In this document: positions 1 to 6,603 of the stretch, piece after piece
Layout: each line of letters begins with the position of its first letter
How positions within the stretch are numbered: the stretch's first letter is position 1
The notes under the pieces: generated by a model
The model's input: only the letters and a program-made list of their open reading frames with translations
What the model was told of the DNA's origin: nothing
Database searches by the model: none
Translations under genes and position numbers: made by a program
NCBI GenBank assembly: GCA_903871975.1
Contig: CAIQIY010000582.1
Coordinates: forward strand, 1 to 6,989
Direction of reading: 5' to 3'
Origin: an uncultured Chloroflexota bacterium
GTDB taxonomy: Bacteria > Chloroflexota > Chloroflexia > Chloroflexales > Roseiflexaceae
DNA: 6,989 nucleotides

Positions 1-897
1 CAGATCGAGCACTTCGACGGCGGTCGTCGGGCGCCCGAACAGCTCGCTGCTGCTCGCCCGGTGCTCGCTGAGTGCCGGCGCGAAGCGATGCAATGTGACG
101 CGATCCTCGACGATTTCGAGCGCGGCACGGTCGCCGACCAGCTCCATCCGGCGTGGTAGCCCGGCTTCGACGGTGCTGAAGTACAGATACCCCGGTACGC
201 CGCCGGCGTACTCGAGCATCGCGTGCGCCATGTCCTCGGTCTCGATCTGATGCCCCAGCGTGCGTGCCCGCCCCCACACCAGCGTGGGCTGACCGGCAAG
301 GTGACATAACAAATCCAGGGGGTGTGGGGCCTGATTCATCAGCACACCGCCACCTTCGCCGCGCCAGGTGCCGCGCCACGAAGCCGAGGCGTAGTACGCC
401 TGGGTGCGATACCACGGCTCGACGCAGAGCACGCGCACCAACGCACCCAGCTCGCCGCCGACCACCATGGCGCGTGCGCGTTCGATGGCCGGGCGAAAGC
501 GTTGCTGAAAGTTGACCGCCACCACCCTGCCGGCGGCGTCGGCGGCGGCGACGATCGCATCTCCCTCGGCGACGGTGACCGCCAGTGGCTTCTCGACGAG
601 CACATGTGCGCCTGCCGCGAGCGCGTCGATCGCCAATGCGGCGTGCAGCGGATGCGGCGTGCAGATCACCACGATGTCGGCACGCACCTCGGCGAGGAGC
701 TGCTGGTGATCGGTGTACCACGGGCAGCCATGCTCGGCCGCCCGGGCGGCGACGCGTTCGGCGGCGATATCGGCCATGCCGACGATCTGAACCGCGGGCA
801 GCTGCGACAATGCCTGGAGGTGTTGCCCCGCGATGCCCGCGGCAGCACCGATGATGGCGACGCGCATCGGACCGGGCGCGTCAGGCGTGATCGTCAT
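1..897 (-). CDS. Gfo/Idh/MocA family NAD(P)-dependent oxidoreductase, C-terminus cut by the window edge
   Basis: The frame is open for 299 codons from an ATG at 897 to the window edge without a stop. The N-terminal Rossmann fold starts with a beta strand and glycine-rich turn (residues 12-26, RVAIIGAAAGIAGQH). An acidic D43 ends the second strand, VVICTPHPLH lies at 76-85, and the family hallmark EKP is at 102-104 in AGAHVLVEKPL. The substrate domain contains SWRGTWRGEGGG (173-184) and NQAPHPLDLL (188-197), which carries the conserved catalytic-region His192 and Asp195. The family oxidises or reduces sugars, inositols and related polyols with NAD(P); the substrate cannot be read from this sequence. 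The usual length is about 330-380 residues, so some 30-80 residues are missing. The start is supported by AAAGGA at 905-910, seven bases upstream; the next Met (residue 11) lacks such a site. It follows pheT on the same strand after 57 bp, so read-through is possible but the functional link is unclear. Confidence 0.9.
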   Translation of the reverse strand, partial: MTITPDAPGPMRVAIIGAAAGIAGQHLQALSQLPAVQIVGMADIAAERVAARAAEHGCPWYTDHQQLLAEVRADIVVICTPHPLHAALAIDALAAGAHVLVEKPLAVTVAEGDAIVAAADAAGRVVAVNFQQRFRPAIERARAMVVGGELGALVRVLCVEPWYRTQAYYASASWRGTWRGEGGGVLMNQAPHPLDLLCHLAGQPTLVWGRARTLGHQIETEDMAHAMLEYAGGVPGYLYFSTVEAGLPRRMELVGDRAALEIVEDRVTLHRFAPALSEHRASSSELFGRPTTAVEVLDL

Positions 898-904
898 GCG
901 GGTG

Positions 905-910
905 TCCTTT
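905..910 (-). promoter_or_regulatory. Ribosome binding site of the oxidoreductase gene
   Basis: AAAGGA on the minus strand, with a 7-nt spacer to the ATG at 897. It decides between this start and the in-frame Met ten codons later. Confidence 0.6.
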
Positions 911-914
911 CGGT

Positions 915-939
915 ATGCCGACGCCCTCACAGGCGGCAT
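915..939 (-). other. Small hairpin between pheT and the oxidoreductase gene
   Basis: On the minus strand ATGCCG (939-934) can pair with CGGCAT (920-915) around a 13-nt loop that itself holds short GC complementarity. No U-run follows it, so it is at best a weak or Rho-assisted terminator, or a processing or stability element. It sits in the 57-bp gap after the pheT stop and before the next ribosome binding site. Confidence 0.3.
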
Positions 940-954
940 CAGCCAGCGATCGGT

Positions 955-3438
955 TCAGGCACGAATGGTCGCCTGCAGCTCGAATGCCAGCCCACGGATG
1001 ATCTTGGCGCGCACGCTGGCCAGATCGGCATCGGCGAGCGTGCGATCCGGGGCACGGAACGCGAGCCGGTACGCGAGGCTGCGCTGTCGGGCATCGAGCG
1101 GCGGCCCCTGGTACACATCGAACAACGTCAGTGACTCGAGCATGCCACCGGCATACTTGCGAATCGTGCGTTCGACCTGTTCGGCCGGCAGGTCGTGGGC
1201 GACGATCACCGCGAGATCCTGGGTCGTTGCCGGAAAGCGTGAGATCGTGCGGTAGCGCGTCGGCGCCGTGGCGGCGATCACCGCATCGAGCTCGAGTTCG
1301 GCGACGAGGATGCGGCTGCCGGGCACATCGAAGCGCGCGGCGACGGTTGGGTGCACCTCGCCGAACTGGCCGGCGACGCGTGCACCAGCGCCCTCGCCGA
1401 TGACCAGTGTCGCCGCACGCCCGGGATGGAAGCGCGGGTCATCGCGCAGCGCGACGAACCGGGCGCGGCCGAGCGCATTCGAGCGATCGAGCAGCGCCTC
1501 GATGATGCCCTTGAGGTCGAAGAAGCCGAGCGCCTGGTCGCCGGCATGATGCCAGCTCTGCGCTTCGCGCACGCCGGTCAGGGCCAGCGCCAGGCGGCGC
1601 GGCTCATCCGGCAGCGTCTGCCCCACCCGCGGCAGATAGACTCGGCCGATCTCGAACAACAGGGTGCGCTCGCGCTCGCGCATGTTCTGCACCAGCGCGG
1701 TCAGCAGCGTCGGCAGCAACGAACGGCGCAGATATTCGCGCTCGCTGCTGAGCGGATTCGCCAGGCGCAGATGCTCGGCAGCGTCGGCCAAGTGCGGCGT
1801 GACGCGGGCCACTTCTGCCATGCTCGTCAACGAGTAGGTGATCGCCTCGTCGATGCCGCTGCCCACCAGCAGATCGCGCATGCGCTGCTCGAGTTCGAGC
1901 ACCGGATTGGCCGCCTGTTCGGGCAGTGCGTCCGACAGGGACGTCAGCGGAATCTGATCAAACCCGACCATGCGCGCGAGCTCTTCGCACAGATCGGCGG
2001 TCAGACTGACATCGTGGCGTGCGCTGGGCACCAGGACCCGCACCGCATCGCCATCGACCGTACAGCCGAAGCCGAGCGGCTGCAGGTATCCGGCGATCGC
2101 CGATGGCGTCAGCGTGATGCCGAGCAGGCGCGTCACTTCGGCTGTCGTCAGCGTGATGGTCGGCGACTGCCACGGCGCCACGTCGACGTCGATCATGCCA
2201 CTGGCCGGTGTGCCGCCGGCGTACTGCGCCAGCAGCTCGAGCAGGCGACCCTGCGCCAACGGCGGCGCCGCCGGATCGATGCCGCGCTCGAAGCGTCGCG
2301 ATGCCTCGGAGCGCAATCGCAGCTGCGTCGACGTGCGCCGAATGGTCGTCGGCTCCCACAACGCTGCTTCGACCAGCAGGCACGTCGTGGCATCGCTGAC
2401 CTCGCTCGACGCGCCGCCCATCACGCCTGCCAGCGCCAGCGGCCCCGCGGGATCGCAGACCAGCAGCCGATCCGGCGTCAGCGCATGCGTCTTGCCATCC
2501 AGCGTCGTCAACTGCTCGCCATCGCCGGCACCGCGCACGATCAGGTGGCGGTCGACGACGCGATCGGCGTCGAAGGTATGGCTCGGTTGACCGAGCTCGA
2601 GCATCACGTAGTTGCTGATGTCGACGACATTATTGATCGGCCGCATGCCGGCGAGCGTCAGGCGGCGCTGCATCCAGAACGGCGCCGGCCCGACCGTCAC
2701 CCCTTCGACCAGCGTCAGGCTGAAGCGCGGGCACAGGTCGGGGCGTTCTACCGTGACCTGCGCCCGTCCTTCGATCGGGGCACCGGTCGCCGGAGTGCTC
2801 GGCACTGGTGGGCGGAATTCGGCGCCGGTGAGCGCAGCCACCTCGCGTGCCACGCCGACGATCGACAGTGCCCGGGCGGTGTTCGGCAACACATCGATCT
2901 CGATCACCGTCTCGCCGAGGTAGTCGACCAGCGGCATGCCGATCGGTGCATCGGCCGGCAAGAACAGGATGCCCTCATGATCATCCGACAAGCCGAGCTC
3001 CTTCTCCGAGCAGAGCATCGCGTCGGACATGATGCCCCGCACGGGCCGGCCACGCAGCCGCACCTTGACGCGCCCGGCGGCGTGGCCATCGTAGAGTTCG
3101 GCACCCTCGCGGGCGAAGACGCTCTTCGGCGGTTCGGCGAGGCGCCCCAACCCACGGTAGCGGAACAGGTTGGGGGCACCGGTGACCACGGTGTGCGGCG
3201 TCGCGGCGCCATAATCGACATCAGCCAGCACCAGGCGATCGGCATTCGGGTGCGGACGCACCTCGAGGATCGCGCCGATCAACACGGTGTCGCGGGCCCA
3301 CGGCAACTCGGCGCCGGCGACGCCGATCCGCTCGATGGCGCTCACCTCGAGCCCGGCCATCGTCAGGCGCTCGGCGAGTTCATCGACGCCCAGTGTGATC
3401 GTGACATAGTCGTTGAGCCAGGAGAGTGGTACTCGCAT
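955..3438 (-). CDS. pheT: Phenylalanine--tRNA ligase beta subunit (PheT)
   Basis: This is the beta subunit of cytoplasmic alpha2beta2 phenylalanyl-tRNA synthetase. It binds tRNA-Phe and hydrolyses mischarged Tyr-tRNA, while PheS carries the active site. At 827 residues it is full length for bacterial PheT. Domains in order: N-terminal MRVPLSWLNDYV; EMAP/tRNA-binding OB fold at about 50-165 (VLIGAILEVRPHPNADRL at 52-69, VTGAPNLF at 85-92, SDAMLCSEKELGL at 138-150); B3/B4 editing domain at about 228-395 (NNVVDISNYVMLELGQPSHTFD in 269-290, RSEASRRFERGIDP at 376-389); B5 at about 425-500; the catalytic-like core at about 510-725 (NPLSSEREYLRRSLLP at 561-576, LFEIGRVY at 594-601, HPGRAA at 671-676); and the C-terminal ferredoxin-like anticodon-binding domain at about 730-826 (FPATTQDLAV, LFDVYQG). 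The OB fold holds an insert (about 92-125) relative to the E. coli form. The start is set by GAGGAG at 3445-3450, six bases upstream. No truncation or frameshift is visible. Confidence 0.98.
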   Translation of the reverse strand: MRVPLSWLNDYVTITLGVDELAERLTMAGLEVSAIERIGVAGAELPWARDTVLIGAILEVRPHPNADRLVLADVDYGAATPHTVVTGAPNLFRYRGLGRLAEPPKSVFAREGAELYDGHAAGRVKVRLRGRPVRGIMSDAMLCSEKELGLSDDHEGILFLPADAPIGMPLVDYLGETVIEIDVLPNTARALSIVGVAREVAALTGAEFRPPVPSTPATGAPIEGRAQVTVERPDLCPRFSLTLVEGVTVGPAPFWMQRRLTLAGMRPINNVVDISNYVMLELGQPSHTFDADRVVDRHLIVRGAGDGEQLTTLDGKTHALTPDRLLVCDPAGPLALAGVMGGASSEVSDATTCLLVEAALWEPTTIRRTSTQLRLRSEASRRFERGIDPAAPPLAQGRLLELLAQYAGGTPASGMIDVDVAPWQSPTITLTTAEVTRLLGITLTPSAIAGYLQPLGFGCTVDGDAVRVLVPSARHDVSLTADLCEELARMVGFDQIPLTSLSDALPEQAANPVLELEQRMRDLLVGSGIDEAITYSLTSMAEVARVTPHLADAAEHLRLANPLSSEREYLRRSLLPTLLTALVQNMRERERTLLFEIGRVYLPRVGQTLPDEPRRLALALTGVREAQSWHHAGDQALGFFDLKGIIEALLDRSNALGRARFVALRDDPRFHPGRAATLVIGEGAGARVAGQFGEVHPTVAARFDVPGSRILVAELELDAVIAATAPTRYRTISRFPATTQDLAVIVAHDLPAEQVERTIRKYAGGMLESLTLFDVYQGPPLDARQRSLAYRLAFRAPDRTLADADLASVRAKIIRGLAFELQATIRA

Positions 3439-3444
3439 GCGGTG

Positions 3445-3450
3445 CTCCTC
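3445..3450 (-). promoter_or_regulatory. pheT ribosome binding site overlapping the upstream stop codon
   Basis: The minus strand reads CGCTGAGGAGCACCGC followed by ATG. The TGA that ends the upstream membrane protein (3451-3449) shares bases with the GAGGAG Shine-Dalgarno of pheT. Ribosomes finishing the upstream gene therefore stop directly on the pheT initiation site, which is the classic layout for translational coupling. Confidence 0.75.
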
Positions 3451-5236
3451 AGCGAATCAGGGTGATCACGGCGAGATCGAACGAATCGTCCTCCGGATCA
3501 TGCACATCGTCATCATTGAAAAACGCGGCACGGATGCGTTCGGCAGGATCGGCCAGGCCGATGGTCAGCGTATAGGGGCCAGGCTCGGCGGCATCGGGAA
3601 TCGTCAGCAGATGCTCGGTGACGACCCAGTCGCCGGCGACCCACTGGCTCATCGGGAACGCGCCCGCACCGGGTTCGTGCATCTGCTCCACCAGCACGCG
3701 CTCGTCGGCGTGCAATTGCACGAAGATCTGCCAGTCGCGGTTCTGGAAGCTGCGCGATTGCCAGATCAACTCGACCGTGACCGTGCCACCGGGCCGCGGT
3801 GTTCCACGGATACTCCAGCCCACCAGCTGGACGCCGAGCTCGGTGTAGCGCGCGAAGCGCGCGAAGGTCGCCAGATGCGGCCTGGCGAGTGCGGTCGCCT
3901 CGCTCACCGCCAGCCGCGGATACGCCGGCGCGATCACCTGCCCCGGCATCCAGGCAGCGCCAGCGACCAGCAGGCCGAGCAATCCGAAGCGGACGGCACG
4001 CGGTTCGGGCAGCACATAGGTCAGGCCGATGCCCAGCACGATGGCGATCGCTGCCAGTGCCGGGAACAACAGCCGCCCCTGCCAGGCCACCAGCCCGGCG
4101 GTGCTGGCAAACGCCACGATCCACACCAGGCTCATCACCATCAACACGGCGATCGGCAGTGCGCGCGCCGGTGCGATGCCGCGTGCTGCCGCCAGCGGCA
4201 ACCCGATCAGCGCCACCACGCTGCCGACGGCGTAGGCGGCGCTGAATTGCCATGGCGGGGCGACATTCATCCAGCCGAACCGCCCCCAGAACGATGCAAA
4301 CAGCTGCCACAGGCCGCCGCGCCAGGCGGTCAACGAGCGCATATCGAAGCCCTGCGTGGTGAATTCGGCCTTGAATGCCGCCAGACCGAACACATCGCCG
4401 ACGCTGAGCAGATTGCGCAGGTACCACCAGCCGGCGATCACGATCATCGGCGCCGCGAGGCGCGCGCCCTGCTGCAGCCATGCCTGCGGCAGGCGTGGCA
4501 CACGCCACAATGCCCACAACAGCGCCGGCGGAATCAGCATCGCAGCACTCTGCTTGGTGATCAGCGCGCAGCCGATGATCGCCCCGGCGCCGATCGCGGC
4601 CCGCGGTGTCGCAGCACCACACATCAGCCAGGTGAGCATCGCCGCCAGCGCCATCACGGCGGTATCGTTGGTGACCAGCGCGCTCATGAACAACACCTGG
4701 GGGTTGAGTGCCACCAGTGCGGTCGCCGGCGCTGCGATCGCCGGATTGATGCGCCGTGCCGCCAGGAACGTAAAGATCACCGTCGCGATGCCCCATGCCG
4801 TCGACACCATGCGCGCCAGATGCCACGCCAGCGTCTGGCCGCGCCACGGCCACAAATCGCGGCTGCCGTGGGCCACGGCGTTGACCTGTGCGCCGCCGGC
4901 CCAGATGAAGCGCGGATTGCCCGGCCAGTCCACCACGCGACGGTCGACCGGCAACCAGATGACTGCCGGGACCATCGCCAGATACGCCAGCGGCGGCTGA
5001 TGCCCCTCGCCCGGTACCTCGGCGTCGCATGGCGCCACGCAGAGCGCCGGCAGCCGCCCCTCGCGGGCCAGGAAGAAGACATACCGCGCGTGGCCGGCTT
5101 CGTCCGGCCCTTCGCCGAGCGGCACCGCCAGGTGATACGGCACCATCAGCGCCAGATACAGCGCCACGAATCCGATCATCGTGAGCGTGGCGCGCATGGG
5201 CCGGACGTTGGCATCAGTCGACACCGCTACGGTCAT
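3449..5236 (-). CDS. Polytopic membrane protein, GT39/DUF2142-like glycosyltransferase (GT-C fold), lying between pheS and pheT
   Basis: This 595-residue integral membrane protein has a first TM helix at about 15-37 and roughly ten or more further hydrophobic segments up to about 430. An outward-facing loop follows TM1 and carries GEGPDEAGH (41-49), whose Asp45/Glu46 match the acidic pair of lipid-phosphate-sugar-dependent GT-C enzymes. GHQPPLAYL (78-86), NPQVLFMSALVTND (178-191) and WQGRLLFPAL (385-394) are also typical of GT39/DUF2142-like proteins. Residues 464-595 form a soluble beta-rich domain (LVGWSI, VTVELIWQ, FVQLHADERV, GPYTLTIGL) of the kind found at the C-terminus of many such proteins; it ends in an acidic NDDDVHDPEDD stretch (574-584). 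The likely role is moving a sugar from a polyprenyl-phosphate donor onto an envelope acceptor; donor and acceptor are unknown. The ATG lies 3 nt after the pheS stop without a clear Shine-Dalgarno, which suggests coupling to pheS. Met14 and Met20 are alternative starts. Base composition resembles its neighbours, so recent transfer is not evident. Confidence 0.85.
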   Translation of the reverse strand: MTVAVSTDANVRPMRATLTMIGFVALYLALMVPYHLAVPLGEGPDEAGHARYVFFLAREGRLPALCVAPCDAEVPGEGHQPPLAYLAMVPAVIWLPVDRRVVDWPGNPRFIWAGGAQVNAVAHGSRDLWPWRGQTLAWHLARMVSTAWGIATVIFTFLAARRINPAIAAPATALVALNPQVLFMSALVTNDTAVMALAAMLTWLMCGAATPRAAIGAGAIIGCALITKQSAAMLIPPALLWALWRVPRLPQAWLQQGARLAAPMIVIAGWWYLRNLLSVGDVFGLAAFKAEFTTQGFDMRSLTAWRGGLWQLFASFWGRFGWMNVAPPWQFSAAYAVGSVVALIGLPLAAARGIAPARALPIAVLMVMSLVWIVAFASTAGLVAWQGRLLFPALAAIAIVLGIGLTYVLPEPRAVRFGLLGLLVAGAAWMPGQVIAPAYPRLAVSEATALARPHLATFARFARYTELGVQLVGWSIRGTPRPGGTVTVELIWQSRSFQNRDWQIFVQLHADERVLVEQMHEPGAGAFPMSQWVAGDWVVTEHLLTIPDAAEPGPYTLTIGLADPAERIRAAFFNDDDVHDPEDDSFDLAVITLIR

Positions 5237-5239
5237 TGC

Positions 5240-6286
5240 TCAACCGAACTGCTGCAGGAAGCGCTCGTCGCCACTGAAAAACCAGCGGATGTCGTCGATG
5301 CCATAGCGCAGCATGGCGATGCGCTCGGGCCCCATGCCGAACGCGAACCCGCTGACGCGCGCGGGATCGTAGCCGCCATTGCGCAGGACGTTCGGATGGA
5401 CCATCCCCGCGCCGAGGATCTCGAGCCAGCCGCTGTGCTTGCAGACACGGCACCCGTTGCCGCCGCACAAAAAGCACTCGATATCGAACTCGACGCTCGG
5501 CTCGGTGAACGGAAAGTAGCTGCCGCGGAAGCGGGTCCGCACCGCCTGGCCATACAGCCGCCGCGCGAACCCGACCAGCGTGCCCTTCAGGTCGGCCAGG
5601 CTGATGCGCTCACCGACTGCCAACCCCTCGACCTGATGGAACTGCATCTCGTGCCGCGCAGTAATCTGCTCGTAGCGATAGCACTTGCCCGGCAGGATCA
5701 CCCGGATGGGTTGCGGTGCGTAGTGGCGCATCGCATGGATCTGCCCCGGCGATGTGTGTGTCCGCAACAGGACTCGCTCATCGCCGGGTGGCGTATCGAG
5801 GTAAAACGTATCCCACATGTCGCGTGCCGGATGATCGGCCGGCATGTTGAGCAGGCCGAAGTTGAATGCATCGGTCTCGACCTCGGGGCTCTCCCAGATC
5901 TGAAAGCCCATCTCGCCGAACACCGTCGCGATGGTGCGCAGCGTCTGGGTGCTCGGATGCAGCCGTCCGAGCGCCGGTTGCCGCCCCGGCAGCGTGATAT
6001 CGAGCGCCTCGGCTTCGAATGCATCGCGCTGCGCGGCCTCCTTTACCCGCTGCTCGGCCGCGCTCAGCGCATGCTCGAGCGCACCACGCGTCGCATTGAA
6101 CTGTTGCCCCGCCGCCGGCCGTTCGGCTGGGGCCAACGCCCCGAGGCCACGACTCAGCCGGGCAAGCTCACCCTGCTTGCCGAGATAGCGTGCCTTCCAC
6201 TCGGCGAGCGCCGCACTGTCGTGTGTGGCATCCAGCTGACTGACTGCCTGCTCGCGCAGTCGCTGCAGGTCATCTCCGATCGACAT
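5240..6286 (-). CDS. pheS: Phenylalanine--tRNA ligase alpha subunit (PheS)
   Basis: This is the catalytic subunit of phenylalanyl-tRNA synthetase. It activates Phe with ATP and charges tRNA-Phe together with PheT. The protein has 348 residues, the usual length. The N-terminal helical coiled-coil arm is at about 1-90, and the class II aminoacyl-tRNA synthetase core runs from about 100 to the end. Landmarks are GRLHPSTQTL (107-116), LLRTHTSPGQIHAM (173-186), motif 2 (CYRYEQITARHEMQFHQVEG, 202-221) and motif 3 (GFAFGMGPERIAML, 313-326). A CX2CX4CX2C cluster (C271, C274, C279, C282) sits just before GWLEILGAGMVHPNVL and could bind Zn. The ATG at 6286 is chosen because AAGGAG lies nine bases upstream at 6296-6301. 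A longer in-frame GTG start at 6325 would begin inside the leader hairpin and add 13 residues unlike PheS. The gene is the first in the T-box-controlled operon, and its TGA is 3 nt from the next ATG. Confidence 0.98.
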   Translation of the reverse strand: MSIGDDLQRLREQAVSQLDATHDSAALAEWKARYLGKQGELARLSRGLGALAPAERPAAGQQFNATRGALEHALSAAEQRVKEAAQRDAFEAEALDITLPGRQPALGRLHPSTQTLRTIATVFGEMGFQIWESPEVETDAFNFGLLNMPADHPARDMWDTFYLDTPPGDERVLLRTHTSPGQIHAMRHYAPQPIRVILPGKCYRYEQITARHEMQFHQVEGLAVGERISLADLKGTLVGFARRLYGQAVRTRFRGSYFPFTEPSVEFDIECFLCGGNGCRVCKHSGWLEILGAGMVHPNVLRNGGYDPARVSGFAFGMGPERIAMLRYGIDDIRWFFSGDERFLQQFG

Positions 6287-6295
6287 TCTCTGCCG

Positions 6296-6301
6296 CTCCT
6301 T
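6296..6301 (-). promoter_or_regulatory. pheS ribosome binding site
   Basis: AAGGAG (within GGGAAGGAG) on the minus strand, nine bases before the ATG at 6286. It lies outside the leader hairpin, which ends at 6317, so that hairpin does not itself mask it. It fixes the pheS start at 6286 in preference to the upstream in-frame GTG. Confidence 0.75.
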
Positions 6302-6316
6302 CCCGCCATGAATCAT

Positions 6317-6353
6317 CACGGCCACGCACCGTCAGGGACGATGCGTGGCCGTG
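6317..6353 (-). terminator. Terminator-like hairpin of the T-box leader, no U-tract
   Basis: On the minus strand the arm CACGGCCACGCATCGTC (6353-6337) pairs over 17 positions (one G-U wobble) with GACGGTGCGTGGCCGTG (6333-6317) around the 3-nt loop CCT. Its 5' arm takes bases from the T-box sequence, and its apex contains the CGTCCCTG that the antiterminator needs, so the two folds exclude each other. The bases after it, ATGATTCATGG, contain no run of U, so classical intrinsic termination is not assured. It could pause polymerase, act with Rho, or control translation. Confidence 0.7.
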
Positions 6354-6552
6354 GTACCACCCTGCTTCGGTGGTGCGCCGGGCACCACCCTCATCGCCCG
6401 ATAACGCGAGGCACGCGGGAGCAACTACACAGCCTCGCGGCGTTCACTGCTCCGGCTCAGAAGGGAACTTCGCCCGGGTTCCACCACGACGGCTCGCAGC
6501 CTGTGGCCGTCGCTCTCTGTCGGTATCTGCCGGGGTACTCGCTTCGTCAGCG
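6317..6552 (-). promoter_or_regulatory. T-box riboswitch, tRNA-Phe responsive, controlling pheS
   Basis: T-box leaders bind a specific tRNA and sense whether it is charged. On the minus strand: a Stem I base CGCTG/CAGTG (6552-6548 with 6449-6445, one wobble); the AGTA element of the specifier loop (6539-6536); the AG-rich bulge AGAGAG (6518-6513); a distal 7-bp helix CGACGGC/GCCGTCG (6512-6506 with 6493-6487) whose loop holds the conserved GGCTGCGAG; GGTGGAA then GAAGTTCCC followed by the TTC triplet (6462-6460), which is a Phe codon in the specifier position; Stem II CGCGAGGC/GCCTCGCG (6439-6432 with 6412-6405); Stem III GGTGGTGC/GCACCACC (6389-6382 with 6376-6369); and the T-box AGGGTGGTACCACG (6363-6350), matching 13 of 14 bases of AGGGUGGNACCGCG. 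The antiterminator forms from CAGGG/CCCTG (6364-6360 with 6337-6333) and ACG/CGT (6352-6350 with 6340-6338), leaving the TGGTACC bulge. UGGU pairs with an ACCA tRNA end, which fits the A73 of tRNA-Phe. Confidence 0.93.
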
Positions 6553-6593
6553 CCACTCTTCAGTTGGGGCGAACCAGATCGCCGCGCGTGGTA

Positions 6594-6602
6594 AGTATAC
6601 CA
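6594..6602 (-). promoter_or_regulatory. Probable operon promoter, extended -10
   Basis: The minus strand reads TGGTATACT: a TGn extension followed by TATACT (6599-6594), a one-mismatch match to TATAAT. No convincing -35 box lies 16-18 bases upstream (CACACC at best), which an extended -10 can compensate for. The predicted start is near 6587, about 35 bases before the first T-box helix and about 300 bases before pheS. That is a normal T-box leader length. Confidence 0.6.
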
Positions 6603-6603
6603 T

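Noticed and set aside
898..954. Intrinsic terminator after pheT
   Set aside because: The hairpin present is short and has no U-run, so I list it only as a hairpin and not as a terminator.
322..1134. 270-codon open frame on the plus strand
   Set aside because: It is antisense to the Gfo/Idh/MocA gene and the pheT end, both of which have clear motifs. The composition is that of a shadow frame.
1351..3465. 704-codon open frame on the plus strand
   Set aside because: It is antisense to pheT over nearly its whole length, rich in Arg/Gln/His and without any family motif. Long shadow frames are expected opposite GC-rich genes.
3513..5030. 505-codon frame on the minus strand within the membrane gene
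   Set aside because: Alternative frame of the membrane protein with Arg/Ala/Gly-rich, non-hydrophobic translation and no domain motifs. The other frame shows clear TM helices and GT-C motifs.
3449..5236. Recent horizontal insertion or mobile element between pheS and pheT
   Set aside because: No inverted or direct repeats, transposase or composition change at the junctions. The tight gene spacing argues for an established operon member.
6287..6325. N-terminal extension of PheS from the GTG at 6325
   Set aside because: It would start inside the leader hairpin, has no ribosome binding site, and adds residues unlike PheS. The ATG at 6286 has a good AAGGAG.
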